Below, one piece after another: positions 13,943 through 23,261 of a DNA stretch of 64,000 nucleotides. The notes below the pieces were generated by a model that did not search any database, was not told the DNA's origin, and worked only from the letters and a program-made list of their open reading frames with translations. Both the position numbers and the translations under genes were made by a program. Position 1 is the stretch's first letter, and each line of letters starts with the position of its first letter. This stretch comes from an uncultured Bacteroidia bacterium (GTDB lineage Bacteria; Bacteroidota; Bacteroidia; Bacteroidales; UBA932). The stretch is from assembly GCA_902780935.1 (NCBI GenBank), contig CACZHP010000013.1, positions 1 through 64,000 on the forward strand, written 5' to 3'.

Positions 13943-15892
13943 ATGATCATGACTATATTCAAGCTGCTCGGTTCGATCGCTCTCCTGATGTATGGAATGA
14001 AGGTGATGAGCGAGGCCCTGCAGAAGATGGCCGGCCCCGGCCTCCGCCACATCCTGGGGGCGATGACAACCAACCGTTTCACCGGAGTGCTTACCGGAAT
14101 GCTCGTCTGTGTGGCCGTCCAATCCTCCGCCGCTACGACAGTCATGACAGTCTCCTTTGTCAACGCGGCCCTCCTAACGCTCGCCCAGGCGATTTCTGTC
14201 ATTATGGGAGCGAATATCGGCACGACGCTCTCAGCGTGGATAATGTCAGCCGGCTTCTCATTCAATATCACGAATCTCGTTTGGCCGGTGTTCCTTGTGG
14301 CAGTGATATTGATCAATTCGAGAAAGCACCGTTACCTCGGGGATTTCCTGTTCGGACTGTCTTTCCTCTTCTTCGCTCTCGGCACATTGAACGTGACCGG
14401 CAGGGAGATGGATCTCGCGCATAACGAGGGCGTGGTCAATTTCTTCGCATCGTTTGACTCAGGCAGTTATCTGACAATCCTGCTGTTCCTGGTGATAGGC
14501 GGCATCCTCACCGTGATTGCCCAGTCCTCAGCGGCCCTGATGGCCATCACCATGGTGCTCTGCACGTCCGGAGTCCTGACGATCTACCAGGGCATTGCCC
14601 TTGTGATGGGTGAGAATATAGGTACGACCGTGACCGCCAATGTCGCGGCTCTTTCGGCCAACTCACAGGCCCGCAGGGCCGCCCTTGCCCACCTGCTGTT
14701 CAATGTGTTCGGAGTCCTCTGGGTGCTGTGCCTGTTCTATCCTTTCGTCAATATGGCATGCTCCATAGTGGGAGTCGATCCCCATGCCGAGACCCAGAGC
14801 GCGGCCAGGCTCTCGTTCGTGCTGGCCACGTTCCATACGATGTTCAATGTGACCAACACGGCCATCCTGATCTGGTTCATCCCTCAGCTGGAGAAGATAG
14901 TGACATATCTGATTCCCCAGAAGACCGCGGACGAGGATTTCCGCCTCCAGTACATCCAGACCGGTATCATGCGTACTCCGGAAATCTCTGTCCTGCAGGC
15001 GCAGAAAGAGACCAGCCTGTTCGCTGACAGGATGCGTCAGATGTTTGCCCTTGTCCGGGATCTGTATGGCGAGACCGACGAGGCTGCTTTCGAGAAAAAA
15101 TCGGCTAGGGTGCGGGAGATGGAGCAGATGTCCGACCGCCTCGAGAGCGAGATCGGAAGCTATCTGGCCCAGGTCTCCAGCGCCCACCTCAGTGACGAGA
15201 CCAAGAGGAAGATCAGGGCCATGCTCCGTACGGTGAGTGAGCTTGAGAGTATCGGCGACAGCTGCCTCAACCTCTCCCGTATGATCGAGAGACGCAATAA
15301 GGAGAAGGAGCATTTCCTCCCCGAGCAGGAAGAAGGCATCTCGGCGATGTTCGACCTTTTGGACAAGGCCTTCGAGAATATGGTGAAAGTCCTTGAGGGA
15401 GAGGGTGATCCAGACATTTCCTGGACTGTTGAGAATGACATTGACTCGATGCGCGACAAGCTCCGTTCCCAGAACACTATCGATGTGGATTCCGGCAAAT
15501 ATTCATTCGCCTTGGGTACCGTTTTCGTTGATATTGTCAGGGAATGCGAGAAGTGCGGTGACTATGTGATCAACGCCGTGGAGGCGAAGATGGGAAAGAG
15601 GGAAGACGCCGACAACTTCGGTGCCCTGGAGATTGATCACCAGCGCAAGACGGCGACCTTGTACGGCAATCCCATCGACTTCTCCAAGACCGAGTTCGAG
15701 CTCCTGAGCCTGCTTGTCTCAAATCCCGGACGCGTTTTCTCAAAGGAGGAACTTCTGGAATCCATCTGGCCCAAGGATGAGCCTGCGGGGACAAAAGCTG
15801 TGGACGCCAGCATCAAGGACATCCGCGCCAAGCTGGGCGACGTCGCCGGGCATATCACCTTGAAACCAGGTTTCGGTTATTATTTCGAATAA
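13943..15892 (+). CDS. Na/Pi-cotransporter-PhoU protein fused to an OmpR/PhoB-type winged-helix DNA-binding domain
   Basis: 649 aa, three parts. Residues 1-330: Na/Pi cotransporter (NptA/PF02690) membrane domain with its internal repeat, shown by QSSAATTVMTVSFVN plus GANIGTT and again QSSAALMAITMVL plus GENIGTT. Residues about 345-550: PhoU-like helical bundle (AFEKKSARVREMEQMSDRLE, KIRAMLRTVSELESIGDSCLN, DIVRECEKCGDYVINAVEAK). Residues 560-649: trans_reg_C winged helix (GALEIDHQRKTATLYGNPID, FSKTEFELLSLLVSNPGRVF, SKEELLESIW, VDASIKDIRAKLGD, LKPGFGYYFE). The frame is open throughout. Ordinary family members end after the PhoU region. I infer a one-component membrane regulator that links ion or phosphate transport to DNA binding. 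DUF4301 follows 20 nt downstream. Confidence 0.9.
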   Translation: MIMTIFKLLGSIALLMYGMKVMSEALQKMAGPGLRHILGAMTTNRFTGVLTGMLVCVAVQSSAATTVMTVSFVNAALLTLAQAISVIMGANIGTTLSAWIMSAGFSFNITNLVWPVFLVAVILINSRKHRYLGDFLFGLSFLFFALGTLNVTGREMDLAHNEGVVNFFASFDSGSYLTILLFLVIGGILTVIAQSSAALMAITMVLCTSGVLTIYQGIALVMGENIGTTVTANVAALSANSQARRAALAHLLFNVFGVLWVLCLFYPFVNMACSIVGVDPHAETQSAARLSFVLATFHTMFNVTNTAILIWFIPQLEKIVTYLIPQKTADEDFRLQYIQTGIMRTPEISVLQAQKETSLFADRMRQMFALVRDLYGETDEAAFEKKSARVREMEQMSDRLESEIGSYLAQVSSAHLSDETKRKIRAMLRTVSELESIGDSCLNLSRMIERRNKEKEHFLPEQEEGISAMFDLLDKAFENMVKVLEGEGDPDISWTVENDIDSMRDKLRSQNTIDVDSGKYSFALGTVFVDIVRECEKCGDYVINAVEAKMGKREDADNFGALEIDHQRKTATLYGNPIDFSKTEFELLSLLVSNPGRVFSKEELLESIWPKDEPAGTKAVDASIKDIRAKLGDVAGHITLKPGFGYYFE

Positions 15893-15912
15893 ACCATCAA
15901 ACCGCATAATTA

Positions 15913-17418
15913 ATGTTCACTAAAGAAGATATCGCCCAGATTGAAGGGCGGGGTGCCGACCTGGAGACTGTCCAAGCGCAGGTAGAGCGTTTCAAAAAAG
16001 GATTTCCCTGGATGAAAATTGTCGCTCCCGCGACACCCGGCAATGGAATCAAGGTTCTATCTGAAGAAGATGCCCGGGAATCTGTTGATTATTACCATAG
16101 AGCGTCATTCGAGGGCAGTTGTAAATTCGTGCCTGCCTCCGGAGCCGCCTCCAGGATGTTCAAGGACATGTTCGCAGGCCTTGAGAAACTCAAGGCGGGA
16201 GAGGATCTGCCGGCGGACGCCCCGGGAGCGAAACTGGCTGCGAGGATAAAGGATTTTGCTTTCTACGATGAGGCGTTATTCGGTGAGCCGGACAACAGCC
16301 GGGCCTATAGGATGAAGGTCTTGTCCAGACTATTAGGCGACGAGGGGCTTGCGTACGGTTCCAAGCCGAAAGGTGTCCTGAAGTTCCACCGCTATCCGTC
16401 CGAGGTCCGCACGGCGATCGCCGAACATCTTGTCGAGGCGCAGGAATACATGCGTGTCACGGATCCGTTCACTGATGAGGATGCCTGCAAACTTGTCGTC
16501 ACGATCTCTCCGGAGCATAGGGAACTTTTCGAAAAGGCTGTCGCAGAGGTGGTCCCGGAATATGAGAAACGCTACGGCATCCATTATGACATCAACTTCA
16601 CCTACCAGGACAAGGCCACCGACACGATAGCGGTCGATATGGACGGGAATCCGTTTAGGACCTCAGAAGGTGAGCTTTTGTTCCGTCCCGCTGGGCATGG
16701 AGCCTTGATCCACAACTTGAACAAGGTTGAAGAGGAGTTGGTGTCAATAAAGAATATCGACAATGTTTCCCATGAGAAATATCTCGGTGAGACCTCTTTC
16801 TACAAACAGGTCCTCATGGGTGAGGCTCTCAATTTGAGGGACGAGATAGTCTTGTTCATCAGAAGGCTGAACGCCGCCCCTTCAGAAGAGATTTGCGATA
16901 AGATTGAGGATTTCCTCAGCACTGTCCTTTGTGTCAAGGTTCCTAAAGTCAGCAATTTGGAAGAAAGGGTGACATTACTGCGTTCGAAACTGAATCGTCC
17001 GATCCGTGTCTGCGGAATGGTCCGCAACGAAGGGGAACCCGGGGGAGGCCCGTATATCGTTGAAGGGAAGGACGGCTGCACATCGCTCCAGATCCTTGAA
17101 AGTGTCCAGATCAACAAAGATGATCCGGAAGCCCTCGCGGCTATGGCTCACGCCACCCATTTCAATCCGGTTGACCTGGTCTGCTTGCTCAGGGACTGCA
17201 GGGGCAATAAGTTCGATCTTCTTTCCTACGTTGACCAGGAGGCCGGTTTCATCAGCCAGAAGAGTTACCAGGGAAGGGAACTTCAGGCTCTCGAGCTGCC
17301 CGGACTATGGAATGGTGCGATGAGCGACTGGAACACCCTTTTCGTGGAGGTTCCGATCGAGACTTTCAATCCTGTCAAAGTGGTTCTGGACCTGCTGCGT
17401 CCTGCGCACCAGGGCTAG
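15913..17418 (+). CDS. DUF4301-family protein
   Basis: 501 aa cytoplasmic protein with no signal peptide. Hallmarks: CKFVPASGAASRMFKDMFA near the N-terminus, GVLKFHRYPSEVRTAIAEHL, RPAGHGALIHNLN, and GEPGGGPYIVEGKDGCTSLQ. These include nucleotidyltransferase-like Gly-rich loops, and the family (DUF4301, common in Bacteroidetes) has been noted to resemble sugar nucleotidyltransferases, but no reaction is established. Length is typical. It starts 20 nt after the Na/Pi-wHTH gene and is almost certainly co-transcribed. It ends 4 nt before the convergent DUF554 gene, leaving no room for a separate terminator. Confidence 0.8.
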   Translation: MFTKEDIAQIEGRGADLETVQAQVERFKKGFPWMKIVAPATPGNGIKVLSEEDARESVDYYHRASFEGSCKFVPASGAASRMFKDMFAGLEKLKAGEDLPADAPGAKLAARIKDFAFYDEALFGEPDNSRAYRMKVLSRLLGDEGLAYGSKPKGVLKFHRYPSEVRTAIAEHLVEAQEYMRVTDPFTDEDACKLVVTISPEHRELFEKAVAEVVPEYEKRYGIHYDINFTYQDKATDTIAVDMDGNPFRTSEGELLFRPAGHGALIHNLNKVEEELVSIKNIDNVSHEKYLGETSFYKQVLMGEALNLRDEIVLFIRRLNAAPSEEICDKIEDFLSTVLCVKVPKVSNLEERVTLLRSKLNRPIRVCGMVRNEGEPGGGPYIVEGKDGCTSLQILESVQINKDDPEALAAMAHATHFNPVDLVCLLRDCRGNKFDLLSYVDQEAGFISQKSYQGRELQALELPGLWNGAMSDWNTLFVEVPIETFNPVKVVLDLLRPAHQG

Positions 17419-17422
17419 GGGC

Positions 17423-18106
17423 TCAGAACAAGCCTTTAATAAGGAACCATAGTACCGGCACAAGGAGCGCCGGTAGATAATTCAGTGTCTTGCAGTCTTT
17501 TATCTCGAGAATAGACAAGCCCGAGGAAATGATCAGCACACCTCCCACTATCGCGAGCTCGTTGACAAGCGTACCCTGAAGAAGGGGACTCGAGGCGGCG
17601 AGGGTCGCTATGAGGTAGAACATGCACTGCCATAGAAACAGGATCGGAGCGGCGAGGATTATGCCTATGCCATAAGTTGTGGCGAAGACCATCGATGTCA
17701 CAAGGTCCAGAGTAGAGTTCGTGAAAAGGAACGTGTTGTCTCCCTGTAAAGCGCTCAGCACAGGTCCCACTATCGAGAATGTGCCGACGCAGAAGAGAAG
17801 GCAGGCCGAGATCAGTCCGCTTGCGAAAGACTCGCCTCCGAATCTCGAGACCAGTCGCTTGGTCCTGCCGTCGATGTCCAGGGCGGTACCGACGACTCCG
17901 CCGATAGCGAGGCTCAGGATGCAAAGCACGGGGAACTCGCTTTTGGGCATATTCTGGACAAACGAGTTGGCCCCCAGCGCCAGTGAGGCGAGGCCCATGG
18001 CGGTGAAAAGGGTCTTGCGGTATTTCTCACCGAGACCCTTTCTGAAAAGCGTCCCGACCAGTGTCCCGGTGATTATGCACGCTGTGTTGACGATAGTCCC
18101 GATCAT
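17423..18106 (-). CDS. DUF554-family integral membrane protein
   Basis: 227 aa with six to seven predicted membrane helices. The start MIGTIVNTACIITGTLVGTL and the following GLASLALGANSFVQ, GGVVGTALDIDGR, LLFCVGTFSIVGPVLSALQG and FATTYGIGIILAAPILFLWQ are the DUF554 signature; the family (YdfK/YqgA in enterobacteria) is a putative small-molecule transporter without a known substrate. Length matches the family. Convergent with DUF4301. Confidence 0.85.
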   Translation of the reverse strand: MIGTIVNTACIITGTLVGTLFRKGLGEKYRKTLFTAMGLASLALGANSFVQNMPKSEFPVLCILSLAIGGVVGTALDIDGRTKRLVSRFGGESFASGLISACLLFCVGTFSIVGPVLSALQGDNTFLFTNSTLDLVTSMVFATTYGIGIILAAPILFLWQCMFYLIATLAASSPLLQGTLVNELAIVGGVLIISSGLSILEIKDCKTLNYLPALLVPVLWFLIKGLF

Positions 18107-18131
18107 GAGAGCAATATAGCGATTTTATTAC

Positions 18132-19754
18132 TTATTCCGGAATCCTGTACCTTTCTCCGCTGTCCCTGGCCATGGCGTCGTAGAAGTCCTGGCTGTAGCC
18201 ACCCGGCTGGTCGTTGTACTTGACAACCAGCTCTTTCCAGAGATTCTCCCAGCGGGACATCATCTTGCCGGTGTAGGCCGCGGTTTTCGAGGTCAGGAAT
18301 GATATCCTGTCCAAGGGCGTCATCCCTTCCGCCATCGAGGCTACCTCATCCTGCTCGGAGGCATAGAAGTCCTCGAGCTCTTTTTGGGCGGCTTTTAGGT
18401 CTCCGATCATTGCGTTGTACCTTGGATAAATGAAGTTGGAGACCATGTTGCACATCCAGTAAGCCCCTTCCAGGTTGAAAACGTCGCTTTTGTTATTCTC
18501 TTCCCGGAAAGCTACGGGGATCTCCCTCTCGCAACAATACACGGGGACGTAAGCGACCATGTCGGCGTCGTCGCAGCCGAACCACATCAGTCCTCCGACC
18601 TCATCAGGAAGCCATCCCCTCAGTTGGGAGATCATGGTGAATCCGGCTTGCGGGGAGGCTATCGGCCTCTCCCTGAAGTATTTCTGACCGCCCGACTCGA
18701 AAGTTTTCGCCCTTGGCCTGATGGGCATTTCCCATGGCCCGGCGCCAAGATCCTTGGTCATGTCAAGGGGCGTTCCCTCGTAGTGATCACGCATGTCGCT
18801 CATAACATCCCTGACAGAGAGTTTCGAGTCAGGTTTTATCCAAAGCGGGAGATGATCGATCTGATCGAACTTGCCGTCCAGGTAGGGGAGGTATTTGTCC
18901 ATCTCGGCCGGGTCGGTGTGGTGGCGGAAGAAACTCCAGACCCTGGCGTCGCACTGCCTGACCCCGAGGAAAGTGATGGGGCAGTAAGCGTCCCTGAAAC
19001 TGAAATCAGCGTCCTTGCCGGAGAAAAAACCCATCTCACGGGCGAAGGAAACGACATCGCTTGAATAGATACTCTGTCCTTCCACTTCTTGGTAGAGGGA
19101 ATTCTTCCGGACTTTAGCGACTTGGGGGAACTGCCTGATCCTGCTGATGTTGGCGTGGGCGCTCACGCAGTCGTCAGGGATTCTGACGGCCACCCATACG
19201 GCTCCCTTGCGCCCAGGGCCTTTCCCTACGATCTCCATGATCCAGGCCTCGTCCTTGTCGCAGACCGTGAAGGTCTCTCCCTTGTCGTTGTAGCCGTACT
19301 TGTCCATCAACTCTCCCATGGTCCTGATAGCCTCCCTTGCGGAAGAGCAACGCTGGAGCGCGAGCTGTATGACATTGTCGTAGGCCAGGATCCCTTCCGG
19401 GTTGACCAGCTCGGGGCGGCCGCCAAATGTGGTCTCGACTATGCAGAGCTGTTTCTCGTTGATGTAGCCGATGACGTTGTAGGTGTATTCCACCTGATCC
19501 ACATATCCCTTTATCTCAGCCGGGTGCCAGAAGGAGCGGATGGGGATCTTCTCACCTTCCGGATGTCTTCCAGCGGGGGAGTGGGTGAGCCATCCGGAGT
19601 AGCCGAAGGTGTCGCAGTTGTAGGTGCATATGACCGAGCCGTCCGCAGAGGCCGCTTTCCCGACGATAATGTTCGTGCAGGCCTTGCCGCTCGGCATCGT
19701 GAACAGCGCCAGAGCCAATGTCAGAACGACTTTGGATAAAGGGAAACGGTTCAT
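18132..19754 (-). CDS. Exported C69-family dipeptidase
   Basis: 540 aa. The signal peptide MNRFPLSKVVLTLALALFTM is followed by Cys-26 in GKACTNIIVGKAASADGS, the N-terminal nucleophile that is exposed on processing in Ntn hydrolases of family C69. Further family features: YTYNVIGYINEKQLCIVETTF, EAWIMEIVGKGP, VWVAVRIPDDCVSAHANISR, and GGLMWFGCDDADM. The enzyme is expected in the periplasm, cleaving dipeptides. I placed the start at 19754, as the open frame upstream of it overlaps the DUF3737 gene and lacks a signal sequence. It follows that gene by 10 nt and may be co-transcribed. Confidence 0.85.
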   Translation of the reverse strand: MNRFPLSKVVLTLALALFTMPSGKACTNIIVGKAASADGSVICTYNCDTFGYSGWLTHSPAGRHPEGEKIPIRSFWHPAEIKGYVDQVEYTYNVIGYINEKQLCIVETTFGGRPELVNPEGILAYDNVIQLALQRCSSAREAIRTMGELMDKYGYNDKGETFTVCDKDEAWIMEIVGKGPGRKGAVWVAVRIPDDCVSAHANISRIRQFPQVAKVRKNSLYQEVEGQSIYSSDVVSFAREMGFFSGKDADFSFRDAYCPITFLGVRQCDARVWSFFRHHTDPAEMDKYLPYLDGKFDQIDHLPLWIKPDSKLSVRDVMSDMRDHYEGTPLDMTKDLGAGPWEMPIRPRAKTFESGGQKYFRERPIASPQAGFTMISQLRGWLPDEVGGLMWFGCDDADMVAYVPVYCCEREIPVAFREENNKSDVFNLEGAYWMCNMVSNFIYPRYNAMIGDLKAAQKELEDFYASEQDEVASMAEGMTPLDRISFLTSKTAAYTGKMMSRWENLWKELVVKYNDQPGGYSQDFYDAMARDSGERYRIPE

Positions 19755-19764
19755 ATTCAAGGTT

Positions 19765-20610
19765 TTATTTATCGCTTGTGATCTTGCAGTCGCCAGGAGC
19801 CTTGATGTTCTCGTCGATAATGATCTCACCGACGCTGCCGACATGGATATGTCCTGAGCGCGGGTTCTTGATGGAAACGACATGTCCCTTGACGGTCGCC
19901 TCGATGTCGGAATATTCAAAGGCCAGATCGCAGTCCGATCCGAAAGTGCAGTCTTCCATGACAAGACCCTCGCAGTAGCAAAGCGGCTGGGTCTCAGTGA
20001 TGTGGCAACGAACAAGCTTGAGGTTCTTGGAATACCAGGCGAGATACTCACCGTTGATGACTGAGTCATAGACTTCCACATTCTCGGCCTCCCAGAAGGA
20101 ATCCTTGGAGTTGAGCACGCAGTTCTTGATCACCACGTTCTTGGCGTACTGGAAGCCGTAATTGCCCTGGAGCTTGACATTCTCGAGGACGATGTTCTCG
20201 CAGTGCATGAAGACATAGTCGGCCCTCTCGATAACGCAGTCCTTAACGTCTATGTTTGAGCAGTCCCAGAACGTCTCGCTTCCTCCGGGAATCCAGCAAT
20301 TCCTCATCTTGATGCCGTACATCCTGCGGAAAGTCTTGGGAGCGTCGATGACGGTGTCGTAAAGTTCCCCGTTCCTGGAATACCACAAACCTGAGCGTGC
20401 GCCCACGGTCAGGATGCTGTCCTTCACCACGAATCCGTCGCACTCCCAGAGGGGATATTTACCCTCGAAACGGCATTTGACGCAGGTGATGTTGGCGGTC
20501 TCTTTAAGGCCGGACTCTCCGGGGCGGATGATCACATCCTCCAGGTACAGGTCTTTCTTGCGGTATAGCGGCCTCTCGCCGCCGAATTCTTGTCCGATGA
20601 TTTTTTCCAT
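19765..20610 (-). CDS. DUF3737-family parallel beta-helix protein
   Basis: 281 aa. The sequence is built of about 20-residue repeats with alternating hydrophobic, Asn and Cys positions (CSNIDVKDCVIERADYVF, CENIVLENVKLQGNYGFQYA, KNVVIKNCVLNSKDSFWEA, ENVEVYDSVINGEYLAW), typical of a right-handed beta helix. The N-terminus MEKIIGQEFGGERPLY is the DUF3737 hallmark. There is no signal peptide, so it is cytoplasmic. The reaction is unknown; related helices bind carbohydrates. Length is normal for the family. Confidence 0.85.
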   Translation of the reverse strand: MEKIIGQEFGGERPLYRKKDLYLEDVIIRPGESGLKETANITCVKCRFEGKYPLWECDGFVVKDSILTVGARSGLWYSRNGELYDTVIDAPKTFRRMYGIKMRNCWIPGGSETFWDCSNIDVKDCVIERADYVFMHCENIVLENVKLQGNYGFQYAKNVVIKNCVLNSKDSFWEAENVEVYDSVINGEYLAWYSKNLKLVRCHITETQPLCYCEGLVMEDCTFGSDCDLAFEYSDIEATVKGHVVSIKNPRSGHIHVGSVGEIIIDENIKAPGDCKITSDK

Positions 20611-20637
20611 TATTTGTTCGTAATATTATACTTCAAT

Positions 20638-22050
20638 TTATATTTCAGCGTATTCCAATTCCTCACGTTCTTTCCCTGTCACCCTGTGCTTCATCCACTT
20701 GTCGCCGCGAAGCCTCCAGAGGAAGAGGAGACCCCTGACGTTAAGCTCGGCGCACATCGCGATCCAGTAGCCCTGAAGCCCCATTTTCGGGGTCAGTATA
20801 GCTGCCAGCCCGATTCTGACAAGCCACATGCTGCAGAAGTTCATAAGGCTGGGCATCAAGGTGTCCCCGGCACCCACGCAACAACCATACCCGACTATCG
20901 AGATCGCGTACATTGTCTCCGCGAAAGCCTCGATTCTCAGCACTTTCGCTCCAAGTTCCACAACATCCGGGTCCACACTTAGAAGAGCCATCAACTGGGG
21001 AGCGAAAATGAACATAAGCACCGCCAGCATGGTCTGGATCAGGGCACCCATGGACATTGTGATTCTCGAGAACCGCTTCGCGATCTCCTTTCGCCCGGCC
21101 CCAAGGCTCTGGCCGATCAGGGTGGTGGAGGCTTCCTCGATCCCATAGGAGGGCATGTAGCAGAAACTCTCAGCGGTGATGGCGAAAGCGTTGGCCGCTA
21201 TCGCTATAGCTCCGAGCGGAGCTACGATGATGGTGCTCATCACGTAGGCTCCCCTCATAATCACGTTTTGGAGCCACATCGGGGCTGTGATGCCCCAGGC
21301 GTTGTTAATGGTGTTCCGCCGGGGCCTGAATGAACCTTTCTCTCCCTTGATATTCAGTTCCTTGGAACGGGTCAGGACATACCAGACCGCAAAGGCCGAG
21401 GTGACCAGTTCGGAGAGTCCGGTTCCGATAGCCGCTCCCGTGACGCCCATCCCGCAGACGAATATGAATATATAGTTGAAGATCACGTCCAAGGTACACA
21501 TTCCGATGTACATGATGCTCGGTATCTTCATGTTGCCGCTGGCCTGGAGCATGGCGCTAGCCGCCCATCCGACCGCTCCGACGGGAATGAATGCTGAATA
21601 TATGAGGAAATACTTGGAAGCGTCCGAGATTATCTCCGGGCCGCCTCCGAGCCATCCGGGGAGCGGTCCGCTCAGAGCGACACCTATCGCGCCGAGAAAA
21701 AAGCTGAGTACAAGCACGGAAGTCAGTCCCTCCCTCAATACTTGCCTGGCGGCCTTAAAGTCCTTCGCCCCGCACAAGTGCGCCACCTGGACCGAGAACC
21801 CGGAGCAGGCTCCGGCTGTGAAGCCTCCGAGGATCCAGGTGCTTGTCGAGATCAGTCCTATGGATGCGGACGGATTGGCACCCAGGCGGCCTACCATGCC
21901 GGTGTCGATGTACTGCATAAGCATGGAAGAGGTCTGTGCGAGGATCGCGGGGAAGCTCAGCATCAAGGCTAACTGGACTTGCTGGCCAAGCGTCATCCGC
22001 CTGCCGTCCCGGATCATCCCTAAAAGTATGTCTTTCTGACCTTTCGCCAT
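20638..22050 (-). CDS. MATE-family efflux transporter
   Basis: 470 aa with 12 predicted membrane helices. Two homologous halves are visible: SFPAILAQTSSMLMQYIDTGMVGRLG (residues about 30-55) and the second half from WLQNVIMRGAYVMSTIIVAP. MATE proteins export drugs or metabolites in exchange for Na+ or H+ at the inner membrane. Length is standard. The substrate cannot be told from sequence. Upstream gene is a flavoprotein on the same strand, 30 bp away. Confidence 0.88.
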   Translation of the reverse strand: MAKGQKDILLGMIRDGRRMTLGQQVQLALMLSFPAILAQTSSMLMQYIDTGMVGRLGANPSASIGLISTSTWILGGFTAGACSGFSVQVAHLCGAKDFKAARQVLREGLTSVLVLSFFLGAIGVALSGPLPGWLGGGPEIISDASKYFLIYSAFIPVGAVGWAASAMLQASGNMKIPSIMYIGMCTLDVIFNYIFIFVCGMGVTGAAIGTGLSELVTSAFAVWYVLTRSKELNIKGEKGSFRPRRNTINNAWGITAPMWLQNVIMRGAYVMSTIIVAPLGAIAIAANAFAITAESFCYMPSYGIEEASTTLIGQSLGAGRKEIAKRFSRITMSMGALIQTMLAVLMFIFAPQLMALLSVDPDVVELGAKVLRIEAFAETMYAISIVGYGCCVGAGDTLMPSLMNFCSMWLVRIGLAAILTPKMGLQGYWIAMCAELNVRGLLFLWRLRGDKWMKHRVTGKEREELEYAEI

Positions 22051-22079
22051 GGGAAATCTGCAGCGGCGCGAAGTTACTA

Positions 22080-23249
22080 TTATTTTTCTGATATCGAAAC
22101 TGCGGCCATGTAGCCGGTTGACCAGGCGGCCTGGAGGTTGAACCCTCCGGTAATCGCATCAACATCAAGTACTTCTCCGGCGAAATAGAGCCCTGGATGC
22201 TTAACGCACTCCAGGGTTTTATTGTTTATGTTGGAAAGGGCCACCCCGCCGCACGTCACGAACTCCTCCTTGAAACGGCTCTGTCCCTTGACGTGGTAAG
22301 AATCGTTTGTGAGGGTCTCGGCCAGCCTGTTAAGCCCTTTGGAGCCGGTCTCCGCCCAGCGCGCGTCCTCGCGGATCTTGCTCTTGGTGACAAGGTATGT
22401 CCAGAGCCTTGAGGGTATTGTGTCCGGGTGGGTGTTTGCGACCTGCCTTTGGGGATTCCTGGCGGCCATTTCCGAGAGCTGGTCCCGGATGGTTCCGGCA
22501 TCGTCGCCTCCGGTCCAGTTGACAAGCAGGGTGGCGTCATAACCGCTCTGGGCCAGGTGGCGGGCCGCATAGGACGAGAGTTTCAATATCGCGGGGCCGC
22601 TCATACCCCAGTGTGTGATAAGCAGGGGGCCGCTGGCGGAGAATCGGGTGCCCGCCAGGGATGCGGAGGCGTTCTCCACGACCGTCCCCATCAATTCCCG
22701 GACCGGGCTTCCGGGAAGGTTGAAAGTGAATAGGGAGGGAACAGGGGGAACTATCTCAAGATCAAGGCCTTCGAAGAGCCCTGATCGGTATCCTCCGGTA
22801 GTGACGACCACGTTGTCATATTCCTCCAGCAGAGCCTTCACTGACGTGACCCTGCTGCTGGTGCGGATATTCACTCCCACTTGCCGCATCCTTGCCATCA
22901 GTAGCCTGACGATCTCCATGGCATCCTGCGAGGTGGGGAATACGCAGTGGTCCTCCTGCAGCGTCAGCTTAACGCCCTCGTTCTCAAACCACCTCCAGGT
23001 GTCCTCATGGTCGAAGACCCCGAAGACCTTTCTCATGAGTTTGTCGCCCCTCGGGTACGCTTCCCGAAGGTCTCTTATACCTTCAAATGAATTGGTTAGA
23101 TTACACCTTCCGCCGCCTGTGACCGCGACTTTGGCGAGAGGTCTCCTGCCTGCCTCGAAGATATCGACCGTGGCGTCTGGACGCCTGCGCTTCAACTGGA
23201 TGGCGCAGAAACAGCCGGCCGCACCGGCGCCTATGATCGCTGTCTTCAT
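22080..23249 (-). CDS. HI0933/BaiN-type FAD-dependent flavoprotein
   Basis: 389 aa. An N-terminal Rossmann motif GAGAAGCFCAIQL with acidic end VDIFEAG binds FAD; TGGGRCNLTNS is diagnostic for the HI0933 family. A second glycine-rich segment VVVTTGGYRS and the C-terminal GLYFAGEVLDVDAITGGFNLQ complete the FAD site. Members are putative NAD(P)/FAD oxidoreductases of unclear substrate (BaiN-like proteins reduce bile-acid intermediates in some species, which is not evidence here). It is immediately downstream (13 nt) of an FMN-binding-domain protein. Confidence 0.85.
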   Translation of the reverse strand: MKTAIIGAGAAGCFCAIQLKRRRPDATVDIFEAGRRPLAKVAVTGGGRCNLTNSFEGIRDLREAYPRGDKLMRKVFGVFDHEDTWRWFENEGVKLTLQEDHCVFPTSQDAMEIVRLLMARMRQVGVNIRTSSRVTSVKALLEEYDNVVVTTGGYRSGLFEGLDLEIVPPVPSLFTFNLPGSPVRELMGTVVENASASLAGTRFSASGPLLITHWGMSGPAILKLSSYAARHLAQSGYDATLLVNWTGGDDAGTIRDQLSEMAARNPQRQVANTHPDTIPSRLWTYLVTKSKIREDARWAETGSKGLNRLAETLTNDSYHVKGQSRFKEEFVTCGGVALSNINNKTLECVKHPGLYFAGEVLDVDAITGGFNLQAAWSTGYMAAVSISEK

Positions 23250-23261
23250 CGGTCCATGAGG

